A DNA stretch of 64,000 bases, taken from contig CAIYYN010000068.1 in NCBI GenBank assembly GCA_903930435.1, positions 1-64,000 on the forward strand. Reading direction: 5' to 3'. This stretch comes from an uncultured Hyphomicrobiales bacterium (lineage in GTDB: Bacteria; Pseudomonadota; Alphaproteobacteria; Rhizobiales; Ancalomicrobiaceae). A program made the translations under genes and the position numbers. The notes under the pieces are model-generated. The model was not told the DNA's origin. It ran no database searches and saw only the letters and a list, made by a program, of their open reading frames with translations. This document shows, piece after piece, positions 46,886 to 58,946 of the stretch (the first letter of the stretch is position 1; every line of letters starts with the position of its first letter).

Positions 46886-48003
46886 TCGCGCTCAAGGCGC
46901 AGGATTTCGGGAACAGATGTGAACAGGTGATAGAGGCTGCTGGCCGGGATGTCATTGGCGGCAGGCGCGCCTGACAGCGTGAAGCAATCGATCCAGGTTC
47001 CAAGTGGTGCAGGATCGAGATGGACCGCCTTGATCACGGCTGCCAGATCAGTTGCCCCTGAGCGATCGCCCTGGACAATCAGCGCTTTCAGATATTCGGC
47101 TTGTGCCCAAAGGCGCTGGATCTGCTGACGTGGGTGCCCCTGATCATCAACCTCGAGCGCAAGCAAGCCGTGGCTGGCAATCTGCCCGATGGACAAAGCC
47201 CGCTTCAACAGGGCCGCACATGGCACGTCAACATTGACCTCTGGCCTGAGGCGCGCATAGCGGCGCAGGAGCCAGACCCATTCGCAGTGATGGCCGGGTT
47301 CAAGGCGCTGATCACTTTGCCATTCCGCCGTCGCTTCCCACTCGGGGCCAAAGTATTCGCGCAGGGACCCGGTCGCCGGATCATGGAAATGGCGCGTGAA
47401 CAGCGAGAATAGCTCATCGGCCCGATCCAGAAACCGCTGCTCGCCGGTGGTTTCTGCCAGCGCGAGGAACGATTCAAACAGATGCATGTGCGGGTTTTGG
47501 CGACGCGGCAGTGTGCCCTTGTCGTCTTCGCTGAAACCGCCACCGGAGGCCGCCAGCTGGGTGTCAAACACAGCCAGCGTTTCATCGATCCAGGTGAGAT
47601 AGAGACCATCGCCGGAGGCTTTGGCGAGCCAGCATAATCCGAGCAGGACGCAGGCGTGGTCGTAGAGATCGAGCGTCGGGTCCACGACATCGCCCGCCTG
47701 GGTCATGGACCGTGCCCAACCCGGTCGGCCGTCACGCGCCCAAAGCGCCTGCCGCAGGGCTTGGGCGGACTTACACGCCTCTGTCAGCAACCGATCCGCC
47801 TTGTCCCGATGAAGCAGCGACGCATGCGACCAGACGTAGAGTTGGCGAAACTGCGTCCGGGTCCGTAAAAGTGACTGATCATCCGGCGATGCGTCCAGCC
47901 GCAACTTCTCGTAAAACAGCGCGGTCCCGGAGTTCCGTCCATTCCGCAGCCAGGTCGGCAGGGCCGATGACCAGATCCAGTCCGTTAAGGCCGACAATGA
48001 CAT
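46864..48003 (-). CDS. AGE-family epimerase/isomerase
   Basis: A protein of 379 residues taking the ATG at 48003 (MSLSALTDWIW, GGGAA-like site upstream); a GTG at 48066 would add 21 residues. The alpha/alpha-barrel active-site motifs are present: QNPHMHLFESFLAL, EPGHHCEWVWLLRRYA and RLWAQAEYLKAL. The family includes N-acylglucosamine 2-epimerase, mannose isomerase and sulfoquinovose isomerase. The substrate is not clear. It overlaps the convergent ATPase gene by 22 bases at the 3' end and has no sugar genes beside it. Confidence 0.88.
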   Translation of the reverse strand: MSLSALTDWIWSSALPTWLRNGRNSGTALFYEKLRLDASPDDQSLLRTRTQFRQLYVWSHASLLHRDKADRLLTEACKSAQALRQALWARDGRPGWARSMTQAGDVVDPTLDLYDHACVLLGLCWLAKASGDGLYLTWIDETLAVFDTQLAASGGGFSEDDKGTLPRRQNPHMHLFESFLALAETTGEQRFLDRADELFSLFTRHFHDPATGSLREYFGPEWEATAEWQSDQRLEPGHHCEWVWLLRRYARLRPEVNVDVPCAALLKRALSIGQIASHGLLALEVDDQGHPRQQIQRLWAQAEYLKALIVQGDRSGATDLAAVIKAVHLDPAPLGTWIDCFTLSGAPAANDIPASSLYHLFTSVPEILRLERDQPVSVR

Positions 48004-48202
48004 TGGACGATTCCCGGAAATCTCGTCGGCTGGATCAACCCAACGAACGATGCTCGCAGGTTTCACTCCAGTATTTCTAACAATCTATGTCAAGAATGAC
48101 AAAGCGACGCAACAAGCCTGCCCGCAGATCAACCCGGACCCGGCGCTATACGCTCGCAGAAGACCTGCAGCGTCCCCATCATCGGATGGAGCCTGTTGGC
48201 GT

Positions 48203-50170
48203 TTAGCTGGCTCGCAGCCGTGTAAGCAAATTGTTCAACTGAAGCGCCAGTCGCGAGGCGTTGCTGGAAAGTTCGTCAGAGGCTGAAAGTACCTGGGTAG
48301 CCGCCGACGAGGTTTCCTCAGTTGAAGAGACAACATTGGCCAGTGTATTCCGCGACAATTCGGCCTCTTCAGCTACTTCCTGAATACTGCTCGTAATGGA
48401 TCTCGTGGACTGACTTTGTTCAGTTACAGTGGAAATGATCAGGGCGCTATTTTCAGAAAGCCGATTGATTGTCGCTAAAATGCGGTTAATGGCGCTCACA
48501 GCCGAGTCCGTGGACAACTGGATTGCGTTGATCTGAGATGTGATCTGAACCGTCGCATCGGCTGTCTGCGTGGCAAGACTCTTCACTTCTCCTGCAACAA
48601 CCGCAAAGCCACGCCCCGCTTCGCCCGCCCGCGCCGCCTCAATCGTGGCATTGAGCGCGAGCAGATTTGTCTGCGACGCAATAAATCGGATCAGTTCGAC
48701 GACCTTGCCAATATTTTCCGCATTTGTACAAAGCTCATTGATCGTCAAGGCCGCCCGCTCGACATCACCCACAGCTTCGATGGCAAGTGAATGGGAATCG
48801 GACACTTTTTGACTGGTCAGATCAATCGCACCGGCAAGCATCTCCGAGGATTCCGATATTCGATGCACTTCGTTCGACACGGACCCGATTGCGCGCGTGA
48901 TCGTCTGACTCTGAGAAACGGTTTCGGTTGCAGCACTCGCCATCGTACCTGCGGCAGCCTGCAGTTCGGTCGCTGCGGATGCCACGGAGCCGACGATTTC
49001 ACCCATCGATGTTTCAAGCTCATCGACAAATTCGAGCAGCTCGGCCTTGCGGGCTTGTTGGGCTCTCTCCTGAGTCTGGATCGCAAAGGCTCTTAGTGTT
49101 TCCACCTGTTGGAGATTTGCCCTCAGCGTTATGAGCGCGCCGGTCATCTCGCCAATCTCGTTGCGACTGCCCTGATCGACAATTTCAATGTCGAGTTCGC
49201 CGTCGGCCAGCTGAAGCATCTCCTTGGTCACAATTTTAAGGCTCTTGGCGATGTAGCGCCAAATCAAAGTTGAAAGACCAAGGGAAATAGCCAATACCAG
49301 CAAGATCGTGCCTATCATTGCCTTGAAATTGGTTGACTGCATCGAGTCAGCCGCATCCGTCGCGATGCGACTCACGTCATTGGCATGCTCAACAAGTCTG
49401 ACGATGATTGGCTCAACCGATTGATAACTCGCCGAAACAATCTTTTGGGTCTCAACCAGCCTTAATGTGGCCTTGGTCAAATCATTGAACCGCTGCTCAT
49501 AGACGTCAACGTATGACTTCAATCCAATTCTTTCAAAGAGCGGAATGTTCTTGGTTTGCAATACGTCTCTGAATTGATTAGCTACAGCGCCAAGCTTTTC
49601 GACCAAAGAGACCTCATGCGTCAGCATGAATTCCTTTTCCAACTTTGTCATCAACACAGTCTTCAAGGACAGATCGACGTCATTTGTCTCGTCAAATTTC
49701 TGCTGAAGCTCACCTTCAGCCCGCCCCATTTCAAGCTGCATGCCTTTTGTGGCATCAAGACCAATGACATGTCTCGTGTCCACCAAAGCCTTGAAAGACT
49801 CAAAATATTTGGCGAGCGCCGTCTCGATGCTGGCGAGATCGGACTTTAGTTGTTCATCATTCAGATCGTCTGCCGATTTCGAAAGCGCGTTCAACAGCCC
49901 ACGCGCCGTTTCAGCTTCCGCCTTGTGCTGATCAACGTAAATGTCGTCTGATCGCAACAGAAAATCTTTTTCGTGACGCCGCAATTGCAACAAGCTGCTG
50001 CCAAGCCGCGCCGCATTGAGGGCTGTTGCGGCCCCCAGATTGGAGCGTTCGAGCAGCACTGATTGCTGTGCGTCTGACCACCCGACCTGGGCAAGAATAA
50101 TCAGGAGACCGGCTGCACCGATCAGGGCAACAGCGAGGACCTGAAGTCCAATCCGAAAACGCTTGAGCAC
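48203..50170 (-). CDS. Methyl-accepting chemotaxis protein
   Basis: A protein of 655 residues starting with GTG, with GAGAGGTG upstream. A first membrane span (about 8-30) precedes a helical periplasmic domain of about 245 residues containing [14 protein letters not shown], the pattern of helical-bimodular (HBM) sensor domains. A second span (about 280-305), HAMP and the signalling coiled coil follow, with tip [20 protein letters not shown]. There is no C-terminal docking pentapeptide. HBM domains often bind small organic acids; the ligand here is unknown. Confidence 0.94.
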   Translation of the reverse strand: MLKRFRIGLQVLAVALIGAAGLLIILAQVGWSDAQQSVLLERSNLGAATALNAARLGSSLLQLRRHEKDFLLRSDDIYVDQHKAEAETARGLLNALSKSADDLNDEQLKSDLASIETALAKYFESFKALVDTRHVIGLDATKGMQLEMGRAEGELQQKFDETNDVDLSLKTVLMTKLEKEFMLTHEVSLVEKLGAVANQFRDVLQTKNIPLFERIGLKSYVDVYEQRFNDLTKATLRLVETQKIVSASYQSVEPIIVRLVEHANDVSRIATDAADSMQSTNFKAMIGTILLVLAISLGLSTLIWRYIAKSLKIVTKEMLQLADGELDIEIVDQGSRNEIGEMTGALITLRANLQQVETLRAFAIQTQERAQQARKAELLEFVDELETSMGEIVGSVASAATELQAAAGTMASAATETVSQSQTITRAIGSVSNEVHRISESSEMLAGAIDLTSQKVSDSHSLAIEAVGDVERAALTINELCTNAENIGKVVELIRFIASQTNLLALNATIEAARAGEAGRGFAVVAGEVKSLATQTADATVQITSQINAIQLSTDSAVSAINRILATINRLSENSALIISTVTEQSQSTRSITSSIQEVAEEAELSRNTLANVVSSTEETSSAATQVLSASDELSSNASRLALQLNNLLTRLRAS

Positions 50171-50592
50171 CGCGCACCTCTCAAGTCCCTTGAAATATTT
50201 ATCATATCATAATTATAATAACTAAATAAAAGACTAACATGCAACTTGCACAGGTGTTCAAAAATTATAAGCTACGATAATGAAATACAATAAATCGATT
50301 TAACTTTTTAATTGCATTCAAAACATGATAGCTCAGGCTACACTTTCAGATGACATTCTCCGATCAAAAACATTTGCCAGCTCATATTTCGAATAAATAG
50401 CAACTAATCTACAGATTTTGATAATTATTATTCATTATGACTAAATTTGCTTATAAAAAATAAAATTTTTGAATATTTTCAATCGGGACGATTAATTCCA
50501 TCTCGGAGTCCGATGCGAAATTGATCCGCTGGAGAAGCCCGCATTTGGCGACCCTGGATCATATTTCGGGCGAAGGCCCTGATATTAACCTC
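50171..50592. other. AT-rich intergenic region
   Basis: Bases 50195-50480 are very AT-rich and carry no open frame of interest. They probably hold the promoter of the chemotaxis receptor. The composition contrasts sharply with the GC-rich flanks but shows no mobile-element ends. Confidence 0.4.
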
Positions 50593-50621
50593 TTGCCAAC
50601 GCGAGTGGCACACGATATCGA
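50593..50621 (+). promoter_or_regulatory. Probable leuA leader promoter
   Basis: TTGCCA (50593-50598) and TATCGA (50616-50621) are separated by exactly 17 bases. Transcription would begin near 50628, about 40 bases before the leucine leader peptide. This placement suits an attenuator. Confidence 0.55.
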
Positions 50622-50668
50622 ACTAGGGATGATGACGCGCTCGTTGCGTCGGGAATGGACCGCTTCTG

Positions 50669-50797
50669 ATGATCGCTTGCCGCTCCCATCGGCTGACGAC
50701 GATCACGACGACAAACCTGTCGGCGGTGGATATTTGCGCCCAAGAGTCGGGCTGTGCGCTCCTTCCTCTCAACCTGCTTCTGCTTAGCCGCCCCTGA
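50669..50797 (+). CDS. leuA leader peptide (leucine attenuator)
   Basis: A 42-residue open frame, MIACRSHRL... to ...ALLPLNLLLLSRP. Seven of the nine residues from 31 to 39 are leucine (CTC, CTT, CTC, CTG, CTT, CTG, CTT), immediately before the stop at 50795. It lies 120 bases upstream of leuA. Ribosome stalling on the leucine run when charged leucyl-tRNA is scarce would change folding of the downstream RNA and allow leuA transcription. The start codon choice is less certain than the leucine run. Confidence 0.75.
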   Translation: MIACRSHRLTTITTTNLSAVDICAQESGCALLPLNLLLLSRP

Positions 50798-50861
50798 GCG
50801 CTGGCTGGCACCGATGGTGCGGGCTCTCAGGGGGATCAACGACCGGCACACCAACCGCCGG
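50791..50861 (+). promoter_or_regulatory. leuA attenuator stem-loops
   Basis: The first stem, CCCCTGAG (50791-50798) with CTCAGGGG (50826-50833), overlaps the leader-peptide stop and encloses an inner GCACC-GAT-GGTGC hairpin. A second, CCGGC (50843-50847) with GCCGG (50857-50861), follows. They are mutually placed as protector and terminator arms would be, but the second lacks a clear T-run. The exact switch is inferred. Confidence 0.55.
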
Positions 50862-50917
50862 CGGGTTCGCTTAACATAACGATGCGGACCGCTCGGCAAG
50901 ATCTTTGAGGAAACGAC

Positions 50918-52507
50918 ATGTCCAGCATCGCACCTTCCACAGCAGACAAGCAGAACGTCATCATTTTCGACACCACCTTGCGCGACGGTGAGCAATCCGC
51001 CGGCGCATCCATGACCTATGACGAGAAGCTCGCCGTTGCCGAACTGCTCGACGATATGGGCGTTGATGTCATCGAGGCCGGTTTCCCGATTGCCTCCAAT
51101 GGCGATTTTGAAGCCGTGGCCGAGATTGCACGGCGGTCCAAGCGCGCCGTCATCGCCGGATTGGCCCGCGCCATCACCGCCGACATCGCCCGCTGCGGCG
51201 AAGCGGTGAAATTCTCCGCCCGCCCGCGCATCCATACATTTGTGTCCACCTCCCCGATCCATCTGCAATTCCAGATGAAGAAGAGCCTCGATCAGGTGAT
51301 CGAGATCATCAATGCGACCGTTGCGCAGGCCCGCAATCTCGTCGATGATGTGGAATGGTCGGCCATGGACGCAACGCGGACACCCATCGATGATCTCTGT
51401 CGCTGCGTCGAAGCCGCGATCCGCTGCGGCGCGACAACCATCAATCTGCCCGACACTGTCGGCTATGCGACACCGGCGGAATATGAAGCGATGTTCCGCA
51501 ATGTCATCACCCGCGTACCCGGTGCCGACAAGGTGATCTTCTCGGCCCATTGCCATGATGACCTGGGCCTGTCGACTGCCAACTCGCTGGCGGCTCTCGC
51601 CGGTGGTGCCCGCCAGATCGAATGCACGATCAACGGTCTGGGTGAGCGCGCTGGCAACGCCGCGCTCGAAGAAATCGTCATGGCGATCCGCACGCGCGGT
51701 GACGTGATGCCCTATCAGACCAACATCAAGACGCCGATGCTCGTGCAGGCGTCCAAGCTGGTGGCAGCGGTTTCCGGGTTTGCCGTCCAGTATAACAAGG
51801 CCATCGTCGGCAAGAATGCCTTCGCGCATGAAAGCGGCATCCATCAGGACGGGATGCTGAAGAACGCCGAGACCTACGAAATCATGCGCCCCGAAGATGT
51901 CGGTGTCCGCGAAACCAGCCTCGTCATGGGCAAGCACTCCGGTCGCCATGCCTTCCGCGAGAAGCTGATCGAACTGGGCTACGAACTCGGCGAAAACGCG
52001 CTCCAGGATGCGTTCAACCGGTTCAAGGATCTGGCCGATCGCAAGAAGCTGGTTTACGACGAAGATATTGAGGCGCTCGTTGAAAACGAGATTGCGCATG
52101 CAGGCGAACGGGTCCGCGTCATGGCATTGACCGTGATTGCCGGCACCGGAGGCCCGCAGAAAGCAATCATCACGATGGACGTCGATGGTCGCCACGAAAC
52201 CCGCGAGGCCACCGGCTCCGGCCCGGTCGATGCGACCTTCAACGCCATCAAGGCGATCTGGCCGCATGAGGCCAAGCTGGTGCTCTATCAGGTGCACGCC
52301 GTCACAGAGGGCACCGACGCTCAGGCCGAGGTATCCGTGCGGTTGGAAGAATCTGGCCGGATCGCAACGGGTCGCGGCACCGACGTGGATACGCTGGTTT
52401 CATCGGCGCGGGCCTATGTGTCGGCATTGAACAAGCTGACGGTGCGCCGCCAGAAGGGCGCCGCCGAGGATCTCGCCGAAAAAATCCGCGTCAACGACCG
52501 GATCTGA
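50918..52507 (+). CDS. leuA: 2-isopropylmalate synthase
   Basis: A protein of 529 residues with a GAGGAAA ribosome site. It condenses acetyl-CoA with 2-oxoisovalerate, the first committed step of leucine synthesis. The catalytic barrel shows IFDTTLRDGEQSAGASM, the metal histidines in FSAHCHDDLGLSTANS, and GNAALEEIVMAI. The C-terminal allosteric domain (about 400-529) confers leucine feedback. The length fits the long, regulated LeuA form. Transcription appears to be controlled by the leader peptide and stem-loops upstream. Confidence 0.97.
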   Translation: MSSIAPSTADKQNVIIFDTTLRDGEQSAGASMTYDEKLAVAELLDDMGVDVIEAGFPIASNGDFEAVAEIARRSKRAVIAGLARAITADIARCGEAVKFSARPRIHTFVSTSPIHLQFQMKKSLDQVIEIINATVAQARNLVDDVEWSAMDATRTPIDDLCRCVEAAIRCGATTINLPDTVGYATPAEYEAMFRNVITRVPGADKVIFSAHCHDDLGLSTANSLAALAGGARQIECTINGLGERAGNAALEEIVMAIRTRGDVMPYQTNIKTPMLVQASKLVAAVSGFAVQYNKAIVGKNAFAHESGIHQDGMLKNAETYEIMRPEDVGVRETSLVMGKHSGRHAFREKLIELGYELGENALQDAFNRFKDLADRKKLVYDEDIEALVENEIAHAGERVRVMALTVIAGTGGPQKAIITMDVDGRHETREATGSGPVDATFNAIKAIWPHEAKLVLYQVHAVTEGTDAQAEVSVRLEESGRIATGRGTDVDTLVSSARAYVSALNKLTVRRQKGAAEDLAEKIRVNDRI

Positions 52508-52539
52508 TCGATCACGTCGTTGATGATGGACACTTGCTC

Positions 52540-52575
52540 ACTCCCGGCAGCTGGACGTGTCTGGTTGCCGGGAGT
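52540..52575 (+). terminator. Hairpin after leuA
   Basis: A perfect 10-bp stem, ACTCCCGGCA with TGCCGGGAGT, spans a 16-base loop beginning 33 bases after the leuA stop. No T-run follows, so it may protect the 3' end or terminate weakly. The remaining bases to 52763 hold nothing I can identify. Confidence 0.5.
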
Positions 52576-52763
52576 AAGCCTGACGTCTTGCCCTGCGCCG
52601 TGATCCGGATTGCTACGAAGCGGGTGCGTTACTGCCGATAGGTTGCGTGGAATGCCCGCCTCAAGGATGCCGCTCGCTGCCTGATGAGTCCTCGCATACG
52701 TCACTGCGCAGCTCACCGCGCGTCATCCTGTTAATTATGTCAAACTTTCCCGAACTTCTCCCC

Positions 52764-52792
52764 TTGCGTCCTCGAACCCATGCCGCTATAGG
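52764..52792 (+). promoter_or_regulatory. Probable promoter of tRNA-Lys
   Basis: TTGCGT (52764-52769) and TATAGG (52787-52792) with a 17-base spacer. The predicted start lies about 30 bases before the mature tRNA 5' end. Confidence 0.45.
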
Positions 52793-52828
52793 GATGGCGT
52801 CTTGGTTACGCCCTCGCGGTGGCCCCAA

Positions 52829-52904
<76 letters not shown>

Positions 52905-53088
52905 TTTAATCCATCAAAAATTCAATGAAGCCGCTGCATTGGCAGGCGCATGACCGCGTGCAGGTTACGGACCAGTTGCGTGTGTTCGAGCAGGGCTCGG
53001 ATGGTCCGCATTGAGACCATGTGTTTCAGCAAGAGCAATCCGCAGCCAAGATCGGTTTCGTCCCTGACGCTGCGACAGTTTTGAGCGC

Positions 53089-53685
53089 CTACCGCCGCCG
53101 ACCAAATCCTTGGGGCGCAGACGGTGCCGGGCTGGGGGAAAGGCGACGCGGCGGGTCTGACGGCGGCGCGCTTTGCCAGGCTGCCTGGGCGCGATTGGAC
53201 GATTTCATGCGCGCGATTTCTTCGTCGAGGTAAGACAGATCGGGCTTCATCCCTTCGGTATCCTGGCCTGGCATGAGCAGGAGAAACAGGGACCAGATAA
53301 GTGAAACGACGTCGCCCACGAGTGTTGCTTCACCGAACCTTCCGCCAATCAAGATCGAGAGAACCAATCGATCAATAAGGAAGAACGCGGTCACCGAGCT
53401 CAGATACACCAGCGGAGACAGGCCGATGTCGCGCAATCGCTTTGCGGAAAGCGCAAAATGGACCCAAAGCACGACAATCAACAATAATCCAAGCGGCACC
53501 AGCAACTCGGGCCTGAAGACCAATTGGCCGGGAGACATGCCATGTAAGGATCGCCCCATGGAAAAGACAATGATCACACCGACGACCACGGCAAAAATTC
53601 CCAGCACGATGCCGGATACCAATGACCACCCCAGATAGGGAAGACGTTTCAATCGTCCTTCGAACGAAAACATCGCTGAGAGCAT
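53089..53685 (-). CDS. DUF805 family inner-membrane protein
   Basis: A protein of 198 residues with CAGGAG before the ATG. It has the DUF805 opening MFSFEGRLKRLPYLGWSLV, about four membrane helices, and the conserved AKRLRDIGLSPLVYL between them. The C-terminal 50 residues are cytoplasmic, proline- and arginine-rich and low in complexity. The family is widespread and of unknown function. It stands alone between tRNA-Lys and oxyR. Confidence 0.88.
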   Translation of the reverse strand: MLSAMFSFEGRLKRLPYLGWSLVSGIVLGIFAVVVGVIIVFSMGRSLHGMSPGQLVFRPELLVPLGLLLIVVLWVHFALSAKRLRDIGLSPLVYLSSVTAFFLIDRLVLSILIGGRFGEATLVGDVVSLIWSLFLLLMPGQDTEGMKPDLSYLDEEIARMKSSNRAQAAWQSAPPSDPPRRLSPSPAPSAPQGFGRRR

Positions 53686-53777
53686 GCAAAACTCCTGTTT
53701 GTAATAATAATTATCAATGAGTCATTTCAATTCCGTTCAAAAAAATAATGAATGAACTTAAAAGATTTTCTCGAAAC

Positions 53778-54680
53778 CTAGAAATTCACATCCGCGCTTT
53801 GATCTTGCTGGATCACTGCTGCGAGGGTCATCAATTGGGTGGCCAAGGGACTCGTCTTGCGCCAGATCATGCCAATCACGCGCGTTGGCTTCGGTTCGGG
53901 AAAGTGCGAGATCGACACGCTTGCCGAGCGCATTTCAACAGCGACCGCCATCTCCGGGATCAGCGTTATCCCGATGCCCGCGCCGACCATCTGGACGAGC
54001 GTCGACAGCGAACTGGCGTCGAGCAATTCGCGTGGTCGCGTTGATGGCAACTGGCAAAACGACAGTGCCTGATCACGAAAGCAATGACCCTCCTCAAGCA
54101 GCAGCAGGCGCATTTCACGCAATGCCTCGAGCTGCGGGATCGGCTTGCCCGCATCTTCACCTGGACGAACCAGCACAAATTCTTCAGAAAAGAGCGGAAA
54201 TTCCGTCAACGAGGGTTCCGAGACAGGAAGGGCGACGATGGCGGTATCGAGCCGACCTTCGATCAACTCCTGAATCAGTCGGGGCGTAATGGTTTCGCGC
54301 ACATTGATCTCGAGCCCCGCGTAGGATCGCGACAGGGTTCCCATGAGTTGCGGCAGCAAATACGGCCCGATCGTCGGAATAATGCCGATGCGAAGCCGTC
54401 CCATTAGCCGGTCATGCGCGGCGCGGGCGATATCACCCAGTTCATCCACCGACCTCAGGATGTCGCGGACACGCTCGACAAAGGCTTCCCCGAACGACGT
54501 CAATCGCACCTGACGACCGCTGCGGTCAAAGAGGGACGCACCCAGGGTCTCTTCCATCTCGCGGATCTGCATGGAGAGCGCCGGCTGGGAAATGGCACAG
54601 TCATCAGCAGCGCGCCCGAAATGCCCATATCGGGCCAGGGTCTCGCAATACCGCATCTGCTTGAGCGTGAGATTATTCAT
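53778..54680 (-). CDS. oxyR: LysR-family peroxide-sensing regulator OxyR
   Basis: A protein of 300 residues. The N-terminal winged helix is at about 1-60 (CAISQPALSMQIREMEETLG). The redox cysteines are present at about residues 200 (EEGHCFRDQ) and 209 (ALSFCQLP), corresponding to Cys199 and Cys208 of E. coli OxyR, with the GAGIGITLIPE segment after them. It is divergent from katG, the classical target. Oxidation to a disulfide would activate katG transcription. Confidence 0.95.
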   Translation of the reverse strand: MNNLTLKQMRYCETLARYGHFGRAADDCAISQPALSMQIREMEETLGASLFDRSGRQVRLTSFGEAFVERVRDILRSVDELGDIARAAHDRLMGRLRIGIIPTIGPYLLPQLMGTLSRSYAGLEINVRETITPRLIQELIEGRLDTAIVALPVSEPSLTEFPLFSEEFVLVRPGEDAGKPIPQLEALREMRLLLLEEGHCFRDQALSFCQLPSTRPRELLDASSLSTLVQMVGAGIGITLIPEMAVAVEMRSASVSISHFPEPKPTRVIGMIWRKTSPLATQLMTLAAVIQQDQSADVNF

Positions 54681-54693
54681 AAGCTAGACTTAT
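54679..54693. promoter_or_regulatory. Candidate OxyR-binding inverted repeat
   Basis: ATAAG-CTAGA-CTTAT is a perfect interrupted palindrome overlapping the oxyR start codon, and it contains the T-N11-A core of LysR sites. A weaker related pair (ATCAG...CTTA) follows at 54701-54718. The position suits autoregulation of oxyR and divergent control of katG. Confidence 0.45.
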
Positions 54694-54927
54694 CACAACA
54701 ATCAGAAAATCCAACTTAAACTAATGAACGCCGCATGATAGGACGCATCAAGCGAGTTTTGATCGACCGCGCCCGTCATTTATCCCGGCAAAACCGATTT
54801 GGGTCGCTTTGCCGGTGGATATCAGCGACGCGGCATTAATCTGACGCAATTTCGCATGCAAAGCAGGTTAAAGGCTTGGCCAAGGTACATTGCCCGGATG
54901 AGCCGATTGTCATCCTGTGACGTATGA

Positions 54928-57210
<2,283 letters not shown>

Positions 57211-57231
57211 GTTCTCTCGTCGGTGAAATCG

Positions 57232-57264
57232 GGGCGCTGCCAGATCATGGCGGCGCCCTTTTTT
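57232..57264 (+). terminator. katG rho-independent terminator
   Basis: A GC-rich stem (GGGCGC...GCCA with TGGC...GCGCCC) is followed by six T residues, 21 bases after the katG stop. Confidence 0.88.
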
Positions 57265-57279
57265 ATGTCCGGCGCTCGG

Positions 57280-58833
57280 CTAAAAGAGCGAGAACGAGGA
57301 ACCGATCGCTGACGGATCAGCGAAGAGATCCATGGCTTCGAAACAGCCAGACGCTGTCAAGGACTGGTTCCAGGTATGCAACCCCATCAAGGGCTTGCGC
57401 ACGGGGAAGCGGGTTTCGACCGTCTCCGTGAAACCTTGCGGCCCCAGCCGATCGATCCGGGTCACTGCCATGCCGCCACCGTAGCGCAGGCGAGAATCCT
57501 GCACCGGTCGCTTCCAGCTTCCACCTTGATGGATGAGCCTCCCGGCAGGTCTGGCTGATCCGACGTCAACAACTGCCGGCGAATTGGCGATCTTCTGCCA
57601 GGGACCGAATAGGCTCGACGCCTGCCAGATATCGAGCGTGTCCCAGCTAGACGCCCAGCGGGACCGCGTCGAGGCGAACATCCACCAGATACCGTCAATG
57701 CAGGCGGCCGTCGCATCCGCCGCTTCGACACCATCGACGAGAATGCTGTGAAGCCGCCAGCGATCTGGAAAGCGATCAGCCACCCAAAGCTCAATTGTCT
57801 TGCGTGAAGCCGTTTCCGGGATCATCCAGATCTGACCGTCGTGCGCGAAGACGTTGGGATAGGAGAGATGGCAACCCTGTTCGAGTGCCGGTCGCATCGG
57901 CCCGAGACTTCCGTCTGCTTTGATTTCCGCGACAGAAATGACGCCCTTCCGGGTGGCATAGGCATAGTCCTCGACAAAGAGATAGGAGCGACCATCGACG
58001 GTTACGGGAAAGGGATCGGCATAAAACCGTTGCCCGTCATCGGCAAGGACGGTGAACGGCGTCCTGTCGTCCATCGGCAGTCGTCCGAGGCTCGTAGCCA
58101 CTCGGGTGCGATAGATCACGCGCCAGTCGACGCGATGCTTCAACAGTCTTTGCAGGCGGCCATTGATCCGCTGGGTCAGCAATCGGGCCATCAGTTGCGG
58201 AGCGGCAAGGCGCCCTGGAGCCTTTGATGGCAGGGACAGATCGACGCCGGGCGCCCGATAGATCGCTCCGTCAAGCGTTTCCGGATTACGGCGATAGTGG
58301 TCCACGGCCGTCAGCACCAGATGGGCCAGCCGACCGAGCACCATCGCGACACCGGCCAAGGCATTGACCGGGTCCTCGACGCCTACGGCCCATCCGGCAA
58401 CTGCTGTCGTCCGTTCGCCCGACTGGCAGACTGCCGACAGCACGGGCACGTCATTGTCGAGTATGGCTGAAAGCGCGCCGGGGAGTGGCGGCAGGCCCTG
58501 GCAAGAAAAACCAAGTAACGTGACGTGGGTGTTGGCGGTTTGAGCGTGGCCGGTCAGGTCAATTGCCAGATCGCAACCTGAGCGACGATCATAAGCGGCA
58601 ATATGGGTAGGTACCGGCACCAGATCAGCCGCCGTTTCCTTAGCCCCACGCAGAAACAGCCGATCAAATGCGAAGAGGGTTTCAAGTCCGGCAGGAACTG
58701 GCTGGACGTCGCTGACGATCTCGAGGGAGAGATCGATGGTCCGATCAGCGGCGAGCGTTTCGATAACGTGGGATTGCCAACGGCGAAAGTCACCGCGCGC
58801 ACATCGCACCACCAGCTTGAAACCGTCGCCCAT
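57280..58833 (-). CDS. Beta-propeller protein, glucosamine-inositolphosphorylceramide-transferase N-domain-like
   Basis: A protein of 517 residues. The N-terminal about 220 residues resemble a formyltransferase-type region (LETLFAFDRLFLRG, DLAIDLTG). From about residue 265 a five-bladed propeller of the GH43/GH68 kind appears: FYADPFPVTVDGRSYLFVED, HLSYPNVFAHDGQIWMIPE, ELWVADRFPDRWRL and WWMFASTR. This combination is found in proteins related to plant GIPC transferases and in bacterial surface-sugar loci. Enzymatic activity is not established. The methyltransferase gene that follows on the same strand may work with it. Confidence 0.7.
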   Translation of the reverse strand: MGDGFKLVVRCARGDFRRWQSHVIETLAADRTIDLSLEIVSDVQPVPAGLETLFAFDRLFLRGAKETAADLVPVPTHIAAYDRRSGCDLAIDLTGHAQTANTHVTLLGFSCQGLPPLPGALSAILDNDVPVLSAVCQSGERTTAVAGWAVGVEDPVNALAGVAMVLGRLAHLVLTAVDHYRRNPETLDGAIYRAPGVDLSLPSKAPGRLAAPQLMARLLTQRINGRLQRLLKHRVDWRVIYRTRVATSLGRLPMDDRTPFTVLADDGQRFYADPFPVTVDGRSYLFVEDYAYATRKGVISVAEIKADGSLGPMRPALEQGCHLSYPNVFAHDGQIWMIPETASRKTIELWVADRFPDRWRLHSILVDGVEAADATAACIDGIWWMFASTRSRWASSWDTLDIWQASSLFGPWQKIANSPAVVDVGSARPAGRLIHQGGSWKRPVQDSRLRYGGGMAVTRIDRLGPQGFTETVETRFPVRKPLMGLHTWNQSLTASGCFEAMDLFADPSAIGSSFSLF

Positions 58834-58946
58834 CTCGCCTCGAACGTCGTCTTGAGCCGCGCTCCCTGATCAGGCGGCATTCATTCAGGCCGAGCCCGCG
58901 TGAAGCGGCATCGTGCGGCATCAAGCGTCACAGGTCAAACCCGCCG

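Noticed and set aside
50585-52297. A minus-strand open frame of about 570 codons opposite leuA
   Set aside because: It mirrors the codon bias of leuA, reads as low-complexity Asp/Gly/His-rich protein with no domain, and has no ribosome site. It is a shadow of leuA.
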